From positions 276,639,426 to 276,703,425 of the forward strand of contig CP136063.1 in assembly GCA_032622095.1 (NCBI GenBank): 64,000 nucleotides of DNA, written 5' to 3'. The notes beneath the pieces are model-generated. The model was not told the DNA's origin, made no database searches, and saw only the letters and a list, made by a program, of their open reading frames with translations. A program made the position numbers and the translations under genes. Shown here one piece after another: positions 11,284 through 21,962 of this stretch (its first letter is position 1; each line of letters opens with the position of its first letter). The stretch comes from Siphonodentalium dalli. Taxonomy: Eukaryota > Mollusca > Scaphopoda > Gadilida > Siphonodentaliidae.

Positions 11284-11932
11284 GTATGATTTCACCTGGA
11301 TAAGTGGTGGTTAAGAAAATAATATTTGAACAGCTAAGTCTGTATTTAGTGTGTCTGACCTTTGCAGAATGAGGTCCCCAAAAGGTGAATTTAATGACAT
11401 TGTTCCCCAAGGTGGAATAGCATTCACCCTCTGGGGACCTCATTTCCTAAAATGACCCCATTTGAACAAATCTGAACCCGGTCACCCAAGGCCCACCCAT
11501 ACCAAATATAAGCTAATATAGGCTCAATGGTTCTTGAGAAGAAATTATTTTAAGATTTACTATGGAGGGAAAGAGTTATGGCCCTAGCTTCGCACCTATT
11601 TGATCTGATGAACTTATTTGAACAAATCTGATTGTGAGTCACCTAGGAAACATGCACACTGAAATATATAAACATAATTGGTCTTTAATATGGAGAAGAA
11701 AACAATTGTTGATAGATGGATGGATAGACATCCCAAAAGACAGACGGATGGAAGGACAGCCTGACAGCAGAAGACAAATTCAATCCAATATAACCCCCAA
11801 TTTTTCTTTGAAAAACCATGGTATGATTTCATCTGGATAAGTGGTGGTTAAGAAAATAATATGCCAGCCAAGTCTGAATATAGTGTGTCTGACATTTGCA
11901 GAATGAGGTCCCCAAAAGGTGAATTTAATGAC
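11284..11932 (+). repeat. Direct repeat of a ~117-bp block, spaced 536 bp
   Basis: GGTATGATTTCA(C/T)CTGGAT with AAGTGGTGGTTAAGAAAATA and the start of a family B hairpin (GAATGAGGTCCCCAAAAGGT) occurs at 11284-11400 and again at 11820-11932. Between them is the GAACAAATCTGA repeat module. Confidence 0.7.
11450..11830. repeat. GAACAAATCTGA repeat module, copy 1
   Basis: CATTTGAACAAATCTGAACC near 11459 and TTATTTGAACAAATCTGATT near 11613 define two ~155-bp subunits, each followed by a CACC(C/T)A(A/G)G..CCAAATATAAGC-like word. The end is rich in GACAGACGGATGG. A second copy lies at 12777-13145. Confidence 0.65.
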
Positions 11933-12318
11933 ACTATTCCGCAAGGCGGGCTAGCATCATCGGATTCATCCTCAGTCTGATTAGGCCTCAACAGCCATGG
12001 GAAACCTAGGAAGAGATTGAAGTTCTACAGTTGAAGTTTAATGCACACCCATTGAGCACCTCAATTATGCATTTTATCTTCTGCAAATTAGGGGGACATA
12101 GAAACTGAACAGAAGGGAAAAAAGTCAAAAAGTAACTAAAACAAAATTTCAATTTGATACTTAAGATACTTCCCAGAAGATGATGCCTAAGCATAATTAG
12201 GTCACAGGATGGTGTATTTGGTGATGCTAGCCTGCTGTACAGGGTAGCAACACTAAATTCACCCTCTGGGGACCTCATTCTGCAAATGTCAGACACACTA
12301 AATTCAGGCAGTTTGTTT
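11865..12318. mobile_element. Family B double-hairpin MITE
   Basis: Bounded by AAGTCTGAATATAGTGTGTC and its inverted counterpart GACACACTAAATTCAGGC. Hairpin 1 (GAATGAGGTCCCCAAAAGGT) has lost part of its returning arm. Hairpin 2 ends in CACCCTCTGGGGACCTCATT. The inner AGGCCTCAACAGCCATGGGA and GAAGATGATGCCTAAGC words are family markers. Confidence 0.7.
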
Positions 12319-12392
12319 TGATTTGCTAGCAGTGTTTTTTCCACAAAGCTGCCAGACGACTTATAGTATTCTAATCTAGATTATTCACCTGT

Positions 12393-12433
12393 ATCTCTCT
12401 CTCTCTCTCCCTCTCTCCCTCTCTCTCTTTCTG
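12393..12433 (+). repeat. (CT)n microsatellite
   Basis: Roughly 40 bp of CT repeats interrupted by single C and T residues. Confidence 0.9.
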
Positions 12434-12776
12434 CAGAGATATATCTGCTTCTGGATAGAACAGGTATTAAAGTTGGAAGTTGGAGATGATTGGGTGGAAG
12501 GAATGTTGGTTGGGTGCAGAGTGGGGGGGGGTTCGTCTGGACCTTGTGGGAGGGGGATTAGGTAATGGAATGTTTCCGTAATTTCATTAAAGATTAAAGT
12601 TTCATAACTCTGCAGATGTTATAATTGTGTCACTTTTTTCAAATTTTATAACATGTTTAAAAAATAATTTTGTTCTTTGTTAAATTGAGCAAGGTGAAAA
12701 TTCCAAAAATCTAAATTTAACCAAAAATATTTTTTTTTAGTTTTGCGTTATGTCACTGGCTCCGCCCATTTTCGAT

Positions 12777-13145
12777 CGAGTGACCTCATTTGAACAAATC
12801 TGAATCACAGTCCCCCAAGGGCCCTTTGTACCAAATATGAACCCATTCGGTCCAATGAAATTTGAGAAGAAGTCGTTGTAAGAATTACTATGGTGGGAAA
12901 GAGTTATGGTCCTAGCTTCGCAACTATTTGACCGGGTGACCTCATTTGAACAAATCTGAATGTGATTCACCTAGGGAACACCCACACCAAATATGAACCC
13001 ATTCCGTCTTACGGTTCTGGAGGAGAAGATGATTCTTGGCGGACGGACGGATGGACGGATGGACAGACGAACGACGGACGAGGAGTGATGACTATAGTTC
13101 CGAAACGACCCGTTCCCTATAGTTCCACCGGAGACTTCGGGGTGA
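12777..13145. repeat. GAACAAATCTGA repeat module, copy 2
   Basis: Two subunits start at about 12783 and 12937 (CCTCATTTGAACAAATCTGA). They share AATATGAACCCATTC and GGGAAAGAGTTATGGTCCTA, then run into GGACGGACGGATGGACGGAT and AGTGATGACTATAGTTCCGA. The opposite-strand ORFs here are artefacts of the repeat. Confidence 0.65.
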
Positions 13146-13229
13146 GCTAAGAACAAGAAGAAGAAACACCTGACTAATACAAGAAAACTAAGATGCATGC
13201 ATCAGGTCGGCCGTGAACTATCTACCATA

Positions 13230-14130
13230 GAATTGTTGTAGCTATCGATTATACATTTTGGAACACCTGTCTGTATGTATGTGTGTATGCGTGAATGCAT
13301 GTGTGTATGTGTTATAGACTCTAACACTGCTCGACTGATCCGACTCGGATTTGGTATTTAACGTGTCAACTTGACCTCGCCCATAGGCATGTTTTTGGAC
13401 CTTGACCGATCCGACTAAAAATTTGTGTGTAGGACTACTTCGATCCCGGGAGCAATATGGACGGGTCCAATTTCACGTGGGACCATGTTCTCGAACGTGC
13501 TGATATAGGCATGTTTCTGGACCAATTGAACAATAGTTTGGCCAGACGCTGTATATACTGGGTACTGTCCAGATGGAGGCGATCACAAAAAAAATCCCTA
13601 AATAGCCCGAACGAAGTCGAGTACATCAGCTAGTTTAATATATATTTTGGACATTTGTCTGTCTGTCTGTCTGTTAGCTATGGCCGGGAAAACTGCCGGA
13701 CAGATTTGACGAAATTTGATACCTAGGGGAAATTATTTCCAGGGAGTATTTTGGACGGGTCAAATCTTGATCCCGACCTGACTTTGACATTCAAAAAGAT
13801 CAATTCAAGGTCAAATCTGGTAAAACGGAAGTATTTCAACGAAATATAATACCGATACCTACTGTTACTTTTGTCCCAGGAGTGTTTCGGGTGGGTCAAA
13901 TCATGACCCTGACCTGATCTTGACATTCAAAATTGTCAATTCAAGGTCAAATCGGGTAAAGCCGGGCGGATTTCGACGGGTACTTTTGTCGTGACTTTCC
14001 GGGGAGTGTTTTGGACGGGTCAAATCGTGACCCGACATGACGTTCACCTTTAAAATGGTCAATTCAAGGTTAAATCGCGCAATTCTCCGAAAATCAGAGG
14101 GGAACATCCCGGACGAAGTAGGGTCCACCA
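13230..14130 (+). repeat. Degenerate tandem module (ACGGGTCAAAT units)
   Basis: From about 13640 three units of ~126-135 bp repeat TTTTGGACGGGTCAAATC, GACATTCAAA and GTCAATTCAAGGTCAAATC (13752, 13887, 14013). The block ends GACGAAGTAGGGTCCACCAG followed by CTA. The upstream part at 13330-13640 has a related GACGAAGTCGAGTACATCAG ending. Probably an interspersed repeat family. Confidence 0.6.
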
Positions 14131-15687
14131 GCTACTATTATATATTTCTAGATTTAGTTACAAACTAAATACCTGTATATTGTACAAAGAAATGTTTGAC
14201 AAATATATCTGTATCAATATTACCATACGGGTCATTAAAATAGATACGACGAAACAAATTTTGAAGGGTGCATGTATCAGGTAAATTTTTATATTTCAAA
14301 TGATGACAGGAATGCGGAAAGTTGAAGTACCTACGTAATACTGGCTATCCGAATGAAGAGATATACATGTATATAAAAACCAAAATAGAAGATGACTGCT
14401 GGCGACAATGTTTTCCAAAAAAATTCAAAGCATTCGATAGCTCCCATCTAGTTGTCAGCCCGAAGATCAATATAAAGTGTGGTGACTATCAGATGAGGGA
14501 TATGTCTGTACAGTTGCTAAACAATTCAGTCATGCAAAAGAGGATCAAACAGTAAGATACCAAATTGCTGCCTGTGGTAATGTTTTTTAACGAAATTCGG
14601 GAAAATTAGATTACTCTCACCCTGGTTATCCAGAAGATCATTGTGGAATCTGGTGACGATCGGACAAGGGGTGTCGTCTGTAGGATCAACCAAATTATTT
14701 AGCCATAAAAATAGTAAAATTCAAGATCACCGCTGGCAGTGATGTCTTCACAAGGACAGCTTGAGAACAAAACATGGCTCACATCTAGCGGTGACCCAAA
14801 CTATCCACATGAGAAAAAGTTCTCCAATAAAAGCTGGCTGCAGGGTGCGCCAATTGATTCAAATTCGAAATTTAGCAGGGTGTACTGCTTGTGGCCATGT
14901 TTTCCCCGCAAATTTGATAGACTGATGGACAAAACCACTGAATCCGTTGAATCAATATACATGTATACATGGATTAATTTATATGCATTGTTATACACAG
15001 TACTGGTATATAAAGGTACTGAAAATAACAATATTACTAGTATACACAAAATAAACCATATATCATGGCTATGGGTTCTAATATCCGAATATGACAGCTG
15101 AGAACTTGGTGTGAATTGAAGAGTGGTGGTGTCTCAAGCATATCTAACCCTCCACGTTAGAAACATGCCATTAAATGGCATAAGTATAATCTAGCTTGAG
15201 AACAGAAGTTATCCATAAAACCCCCCTTAATTCAACCAGGTCCTCGCGCGTTGTATGGTCGATCACATGATGATCTAGGGGGGGGGGATTAGAATTGTTT
15301 TATAAAAACAGCACTGCATGTAAATATAAAATAAAATAGTGCTACATCTTATTACAGATTATTGCCATATATAATCAGTGACTATACAGACAGTCTGACA
15401 AAATAAAGTTTCAGTGACACTCTATCCGAAGAGGGGAATAATTCCATCTGTTACAGTCAATGGAGCAATTATGAATCTGGAAAGGTGAAATTTCTAAGTA
15501 ATACTAGATATCGACATGACGCGATAACATATAACGTAAATTCAATATGGCCGCTGGCGACCATTTTTCCTATAAAATTAAAAAAATATTTGATAGCTCT
15601 CATCTGATAGATCAATATCAAGATAAATATGAAGTTTGGTGATGATCGGATGAGTGAAGTGGACTGTGCTAAACGGTTTAGTAATGC
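14131..15687. other. Non-coding stretch with scattered low-copy repeat words
   Basis: CTGGCGAC(A/C)A followed by a TTTTCC..AAAATT block and then GATAGCTC(C/T)CATCT recurs near 14400 and 15550. This suggests diverged copies of one repeat. The 120-codon plus-strand ORF at 14739-15101 overlaps such repeat words and shows no domain, so I do not call it a gene. Confidence 0.35.
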
Positions 15688-15995
15688 TTAAAAAGATTCT
15701 TACCTTAATATTTTTATGTTCACATTATAAACTTCACTAAGTCATCTTTGTCATGTATTGAGTTTGATATCTTTTGTTAACAGTTTATAAATCATGTATG
15801 TCTCATGTTTGTTATTTTAATTTATGTGTTTATTATCATTAAATAAAGTTGCATTCCTTAAAAAGATTCTTACCTCAATGTTTTTATGTTCACTTTATAA
15901 ACTCCACTGAGTCATCTTTGAATTTGATATCCTTTGTTAACAGTTCATAAATTATGTATGTCTCGTGTTCGTTATTATATTATATACACTTTATA
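15688..15995 (+). repeat. Two-copy tandem repeat, period 169 bp
   Basis: CTTAAAAAGATTCTTACCT starts at 15688 and 15857. Both copies carry TTTTTATGTTCAC, ACTCATCTTTG-like and TTTGTTAACAGTT words. The first copy ends in an AATAAAG-containing sequence. Confidence 0.75.
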
Positions 15996-17133
15996 GTGTG
16001 TTTCAGAACGAAAAAAAAATGAATAAAATCAACAAATTTGTAAATTTAAAAACAATTCAAACGTTGTTGTATTCCATGTCCCAGCCCGGACATATACACC
16101 AAATTTCATTGAGAAACAACGGACCAAACGCCATATAACACCCCGTATACATCTTTTATTCCGAGTTGGCCTTTTATTCCGAGTTGGCACGCGTCGATTG
16201 GGGCGAGTTAGCCCTGGGGCGAGTACGCCGATTCCGGCACCTTTTCTATTTGCAGCAGGTATCCGTTTACGCTGGTTTACGCGTAATTTAATTTACAAAG
16301 TTCCCCAATTGGTATCGTAAATAGAGCGACCTTATTTGACAGAGAATGCCTCTGTTATTGATTATAAAGTTGCTATACATTAAAAACGACAAATTCACAT
16401 GCTCGTTCAAGCACAGTAGTCTATTTTCCCCATGTTAAAGGACATCCACAAATACTAAATAACGCTAACCTACTGCCGAATGTTTTACACGACAACTGTT
16501 AACATATTTGGGCTGAATTCATCTGACGCGGTATTATTCCTCAAAATAAACAACAAAACCATCGTTACTTGGAAATGTAGTTTGGGCTAACATTTACATA
16601 AATCCTCCACATCATTTATTCGACACACACGTCAGATGAAAAACAGACATGAAGTAACCGGCCAAATTGGCCGAAATAATACCTTGTCACAAACCACAGG
16701 AGTTTGTGAACATTTTTAAAACAAATTTAAAACAAACACAATCTCAATAAAACAAAAAGTACCGAAGGGTATGTACACATGTTTTGAAATCTCGTTCCAA
16801 ATGACGTTTAGGTTTCGTATCTGCCACTAACCAGGGCATTCCTGACTCCAAGCAGAACAAGACGGCTGTCAATCAAGACTAATCTGCCACATGATTTATG
16901 TTATAACAAGAATGAGAAAAAATGATTACGTTCCAATGAACATTGAAAATGAGCTGAAAACAAACTGCTGATGGGCGCCGGTCACAAACCCTGTGTACCA
17001 TTCATCACATTTCCAAATCCTGTGTCAAGCTGCAAAACAGAGTTCAGTCCCCTCGCTACGCTATATCTGACCGCTACCGGCACGTGTATTTTATTAATTA
17101 AATCTAACATTTTTTATTGAAGTGTTTTGTCAG
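15996..17133. other. Non-coding stretch, no gene seen
   Basis: A doubled CCGAGTTGGC word occurs at 16160-16190. Otherwise I see no feature. Confidence 0.3.
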
Positions 17134-17220
17134 TTACAATTCATTCTAGCTTGATCTAGACAATTTTCAAATGGATATGGACAGTTCAGTTTGTCAGAAT
17201 GATGCAGAATGAATTGTAAC
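17134..17220. repeat. Small hairpin with 15-bp perfect arms
   Basis: GTTACAATTCATTCT at 17134-17148 is the exact inverse of AGAATGAATTGTAAC at 17206-17220, with 57 bp between. It could be a minimal MITE. Confidence 0.6.
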
Positions 17221-17420
17221 CTACAAAAGACTAAAATAATAAATGTGACATTTCTTCACATTACGTGTAGGTGAGGGTAGCGGTAAGTCCTGTGCAGGGG
17301 ACTGCACTCTGCGTAGAGCATGACCCTGTGTACCCTTAATCACGTTTTTTGGTGAGAGTGACCCCTTCAGCCTCATGCAGTGTGGGTTCACTTTTCTCTG
17401 CGCCATGAGATCATATAATG

Positions 17421-17652
17421 CCATAGATTTACCTATTATTATTTCACAGCCGCAGACCTACGTTTCTAAAGTCATATATTGTTATAGATTTACCTATCAT
17501 TATTTCACAGCCGCAGACCTACCTTTCTGATGTCATATAATGTCATAGATTTACCTATTATTATTTCACAGCCGCAGAGCTACGTTTCTGAAGTCATAAA
17601 ATGTCATAGATTTACCTATTATTATTTCACAGCCGTAGACCTACCTTTCTGA
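17421..17652 (+). repeat. Four-copy minisatellite, period ~60 bp
   Basis: Units contain ATAGATTTACCTAT(T/C)ATTAT, TTCACAGCCG(C/T)AGA and TACGTTTCT(A/G)AAGTCATA. Four copies run from 17421, the last ending with TACCTTTCTGAAGG. Confidence 0.85.
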
Positions 17653-18370
17653 AGGAAAAAAAGTTCATTAAGGAGCACTCATTATAATATTTTTCAGAGA
17701 CATTAAAATTGTATATAAAATATAAGTAAATAGATAGAACGACACACGTGTGTTAAGAACTGGTTAACGTTATGGCGCGAGTTCGTATTATATATTTGTA
17801 TTTTGCAAAAGTAAAGCAATGGATGTGCAATAAAGAGCGTTTCTTGTGGATATTAAAGATGTATTTAGGATACTATACCCCCAGATATAAAACAATAACA
17901 TATAACAATCGAATTTCACATCTTTTTCTGATTTAAAAATATTGAACACCAATAATTATATAACACTGTATATCTAGACCTATAAATAGGCCTACAAAAA
18001 AATGGCATTTATTATTGAAAACAAAATGAAAAAAATAATTTTTGGTGCCCCCAGGTGCCCCTCTAAAACATCGATACGATATGAAATAAACGCATATCAA
18101 AATCAATATCAAACAAAATATCGTCTTTCTTGAAGCACTTCTCGTTCCAAGCATGTTATTTTATACACTGGAATCTAAATACAAAGTAAAAAAAAGCTTC
18201 GGTCTGTTTTATTTTATTTTCATGACAACGAATAATAATGGGGCGACAACTGTATAATATATAACGACAAATAGATTCAAATTAGTCATTTTCCCGTGAA
18301 ACTAATGCCAGACAAGCGAGGTACACAAATTGATGACATCTGAGATTTCAACATAAAGTATTACACCATG
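17653..18370. other. Non-coding stretch left of the LINE block
   Basis: AT-rich with no gene or repeat that I recognise. It ends ATTACACCATG directly before the first direct repeat of the LINE. Confidence 0.35.
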
Positions 18371-20401
18371 TCCCTCTTCTGTTCCTGTGGCTAGATGGGT
18401 GTTGTTCATAATATATCTGATTGATAATCACCTATCACTGATCGGTTGATATTAATAGTATTGTATTAGACGAAACATGAAGAATGCATGTGATAATTTT
18501 TTATTGAAACAATCGCATACAATAATGTACACGCAATGGATTAATGGAATCATATAACGTGTACATACCAATATGTATTTGAGTGATGATCAATTTTCTA
18601 GGCATTGCAATTAATGCCATTCCGGGAGAAGACATATATGGCTGCCTGCATGATGATAGAGACGGAGTCAATATATCCACACTATACATTTATCAATGCA
18701 CACATTAGGTGACAAATTCGGACGAATTAAGATAATACTGATCTCATTTATAAGTGTACCGTACGCATGTACATAATATACTCGAGTATTGGATGTGTTA
18801 TTTATTTAACTATAGTTCGATAACCAGAACGAGAGAAATTAAAGCCAGTATAATCACTATATCGAATTTGAGGTTTGAGAATATATGCGCCGTTTTAAGA
18901 AATGAAAAATCTATCAAAATAGATGTTCCTGTACACATTACGTATACAGGTGAAATCACAATGAGTGGCATCAAACTCTGGGTTGTGTCAGTGATATGGT
19001 TGTGTGCAGCTACGATGTTCTTGTTTACCACTCAATATATCCCCATCCACATCCTTCTCTCCGGCATCTGAACTATCAGAAGCATTCTGAACTCCTCGAC
19101 CTGTGACCTCTGAAACGGTGACGGAATCTGACGAGGTTTGCCGAATGCTATCAGAAGGTGGTCTTCGAGAACATACCTAGACTTGTACCCTGTCCCAACT
19201 CTGCTACTCGCCCGTACTCAAATACGTTTGCTGGCCTGGGTACTAGGCTAGAACATACCCCATGAACGGTTTCTCGTGACGTGTATTCTTTGAGAGGTTC
19301 TGCAACATTTCGTCAATGGATTCCCCACTATAAAATTGAATGTATTTGAGCCACATATTTGTCTGGGAACTTAAATACAAATATGTTAACCGTTTTTTTT
19401 AAACATATCTAATATATATATTGTACTAATATGTTTTTAAAAATCGGTTCCCGGACTCTCTGAACAATGATTTGCAACTGAATAATTTAGGACATAGGTA
19501 GGCCTATGGTAGTCCAACAAATTAGACGATTCGGATTAAGACCTATTTTAATATTTGGACATTTATGTGGCCTTAATCCCTCATCGTCCAACAAAGGGCG
19601 TGAAAACTTTGAACGCTACGAAGCCGCAAGATTTATGTTAGAAGGGTTAAGATAATCGTAAATGTCCAAATATGAAAATATATCTTAACCCGAATAGTCT
19701 AATTTGTTGGACTAGGCCTATGGTTGATGTTGTTATTTTAGATGTATTCTGTTTAATCCGTGCTGATAATAAATTAGGACATTTTTTGCAACGCAATTAG
19801 TTATGGTTGATCCTAAATCCATGCATTTGTAGAGCTGATGATGTTATTTTAGAAATTAGATGTATTCTGTTTAATTCTTGTTAATTTGAGGCTGGAAAAA
19901 TAATTGTCCAATATCAACTTTCTCCCACTGAGACACTAGATAGTTACGTGATTTCCAATTGCATTCAGGGATATGATTTGGGGTCTGCCCACCCCCCACC
20001 AACTTTGTTATAATTTTTCAACAGTTGGAAATAAATTTCATTCCAGACTCAAAATAAGTTGGAAATGTTACACCACATATATGATCAAATCGTTCCCATT
20101 GATATTCAAGTAATTTGTGGAGAATTTGTTGTTTTTTCATCAACAGAGGCATATTTTTCTACTTTTGGTCTTAAATGGCCATCAGTTGGAATTTTCCAAA
20201 TTTAAGGGGGGGGGGGTGTCAGGTTGGAAATTTCCAATAATTGGAATGCTGGACTCTGAGGTACCAGTTGGAAAGTTCCAACCCAAGGGCTACAAATGGA
20301 TTGATCTGGTTCAATAGGGGGGTGCATTTGGAAATTTCAAAGCATACATATCCAAATGGAGACCCTCTAGACTGTATGATGCACATATTGTCGACATCTG
20401 G
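18371..20401 (+). repeat. Left 2.03-kb direct repeat (LINE 5' region)
   Basis: Starts TCCCTCTTCTGTTCCTGTGG and ends TCGACATCTGG. It is nearly identical to 25562-27622. The copies differ by few substitutions, a homopolymer length change near 20208 and a 27-bp insertion in the right copy near 26206. It contains a 240-bp inverted-repeat insertion, several GTTGGAAA(T/A)TTCC words and the first ~54 codons of ORF1. It is most simply the LINE's 5'UTR plus the ORF1 start. A small ORF at 18754-19071 is also present in the other copy, but I recognise no domain in it. Confidence 0.85.
19497..19737. repeat. Inverted-repeat (MITE-like) segment inside the LINE 5' region
   Basis: CATAGGTAGGCCTATGGTAG, TCCAACAAATTAGAC and AATATTTGGACATTTA on the left are matched by TAAATGTCCAAATAT, GTCTAATTTGTTGGACTA and GGCCTATGG on the right. 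The same structure is at the same position in the right direct repeat, so it predates the duplication. Confidence 0.75.
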
Positions 20402-21914
20402 TGGACCATTTGACGATATTCGTGATTCTGTTGTTAAACAAATCCAACATAAGGAATCAATTTCGAACACGCAGCTGACAAATAGCGGATGTCCGTGTAA
20501 CGTCGCATGCATTCAGGATCAGTTAGCTAATGTGCTCACAGAACTCACCCTGATGAGATCGAATCGTGCGTCTGAGAAAGAACGTGATGATAAACGATTT
20601 TCTGTGATGGAAGCTGATCTCAATATATTGAAAAATAAACAAACAGATATTGCACAGGAGATTGTAAAATTGAGGACCAGTATCTCTAAAACGTCTTCAG
20701 CAAATCAATCAAACACAACAGCGATCAAGCAGCTGTCGGAGACGCACAGTGAACTTAATCTCGCATTCGAACGGATTAAAGATGACAAATGCCTTGGGAT
20801 TGATAATATTAAGAACCAACTAAAGCTCATAAAATCTGAAGTTGGTATTAACAGAGATTCACACGATAAATTAGTAACGGACATCTCCAAAAAGATGAAG
20901 TCTATCAAAATTTCCACAGTGAAATCAGACGCGTTCAAATCGAGGATCAATTCAATAGCCAAGCGTATCACCGTGACCGAACATACCAACAAAAGCAACA
21001 AGGATATCATGGACACTGTTGAACAACGAATAAATACTATGTTCGAACTTTTCGCATCGAACATGACGTGTAAATACGAAGAGTTGTGCTTATTCGTGAC
21101 ATCGAATATACCCGGGTCCGATGACAATCTTTCCCTTGTATTAGACTCTACTTCACCTCCAGCAGCTATAGTGAAACCTGTACCTGGTCGTGATTCCTCC
21201 TTTGACCACGAATCGAAAGGACGTGGAAATGTCAAAGAACAGTTAACATCGACTCCAAAATCAGGATTCTCCTTACCGGGTGACATTAGTTTCCCGGGTG
21301 CTAAAGTTCCACCGAACACTGTTAACTCTGACATTTCTGTCGACGTCCGATTTGCAAATTCAGCATCGCATCCAATCACAAACAGCGTAGATAAACAGCT
21401 GATTCGATCACACAAGCAGTCACCTTCTGCATCGGAGATAAGCGCTAACAGTGTATCTGCAATCGTTTCGCCCTCGAACGATTTACTAGGAATGTTATCT
21501 GTGCCTGAAACCGACGATTCACCTGGAGCGACAGACCGTCGCCAATCGGTCACAAACAACAACGACAATCGAACGGACACAGCTAATCAAGGAGGCTTCA
21601 TGGGCGTCCCTGTTCATCGCAAAAGAAGAACCCGCAAGTTCTTCCTTAGCCGCATCACTCCAGAAACATCGGCGGACGATATCGCAGACTTTCTCATCAA
21701 CAAAAACATGAACCCAATCTACATTAGAATGATGAGGAGTTCAATTACAGGAACCCAATCTGCTCAACTTGTACTTCCAGTGAGTGAGGCCGGTATGCTA
21801 AATGATAAGAGACTCTTACCAAGGGGTGTGATGTGCCGCCCTTGGAATATTGACCCTCCTCGAAAACCCTCCCCTGATGGACAGCATGCTGGACCCGAGA
21901 TCCAGATGGGATAA
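20241..21914 (+). CDS. LINE ORF1 protein (nucleic-acid-binding, coiled coil)
   Basis: 557 codons if the ATG at 20241 is used. The ATGs at 20373 and 20376 (MMHILSTSGG) are plausible true starts. A charged helical stretch with heptad-like spacing at about residues 85-270 suggests a coiled coil for multimerisation. A Ser/Pro-rich linker follows. A C-terminal RRM-like block at ~453-540 (RKFFLSRITPETSADDIADF, then a strand-rich QSAQLVLPVSEAG and RGVMCRPW) resembles ORF1 proteins of invertebrate LINEs. It would coat LINE RNA. It is in the same orientation as, and 48 bp upstream of, ORF2. The opposite-strand 291-codon ORF is a shadow. Confidence 0.75.
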   Translation: MECWTLRYQLESSNPRATNGLIWFNRGVHLEISKHTYPNGDPLDCMMHILSTSGGPFDDIRDSVVKQIQHKESISNTQLTNSGCPCNVACIQDQLANVLTELTLMRSNRASEKERDDKRFSVMEADLNILKNKQTDIAQEIVKLRTSISKTSSANQSNTTAIKQLSETHSELNLAFERIKDDKCLGIDNIKNQLKLIKSEVGINRDSHDKLVTDISKKMKSIKISTVKSDAFKSRINSIAKRITVTEHTNKSNKDIMDTVEQRINTMFELFASNMTCKYEELCLFVTSNIPGSDDNLSLVLDSTSPPAAIVKPVPGRDSSFDHESKGRGNVKEQLTSTPKSGFSLPGDISFPGAKVPPNTVNSDISVDVRFANSASHPITNSVDKQLIRSHKQSPSASEISANSVSAIVSPSNDLLGMLSVPETDDSPGATDRRQSVTNNNDNRTDTANQGGFMGVPVHRKRRTRKFFLSRITPETSADDIADFLINKNMNPIYIRMMRSSITGTQSAQLVLPVSEAGMLNDKRLLPRGVMCRPWNIDPPRKPSPDGQHAGPEIQMG

Positions 21915-21962
21915 ACAATCACGTGCACGAACATTAATTCTGTCATAACGTCTCTATCGATA

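Noticed and set aside
14739-15101. 120-codon plus-strand ORF
   Set aside because: It overlaps repeat words seen again near 15550 and carries no motif. Length alone is not evidence in AT-rich DNA with repeats.
15141-15175. Telomere-like or histone-type sequences near TTAACCC repeats
   Set aside because: TTAACCC occurs only singly at MITE ends, never as a tandem telomeric run.
17221-17424. Possible tRNA or small structured RNA near GTAGCGGTAAGTCC
   Set aside because: No A-box/B-box pair, cloverleaf or CCA-compatible stem could be read.
18754-19071. Small ORF (105 codons; 114 in the second copy) in the LINE 5' region
   Set aside because: No recognisable domain. The 27-bp indel keeps frame only by chance as far as I can tell, and no start context or codon signal supports it.
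20705-21580. 291-codon minus-strand ORF opposite LINE ORF1
   Set aside because: It overlaps the well-supported ORF1 entirely. Its composition is what an antisense of that ORF would give.
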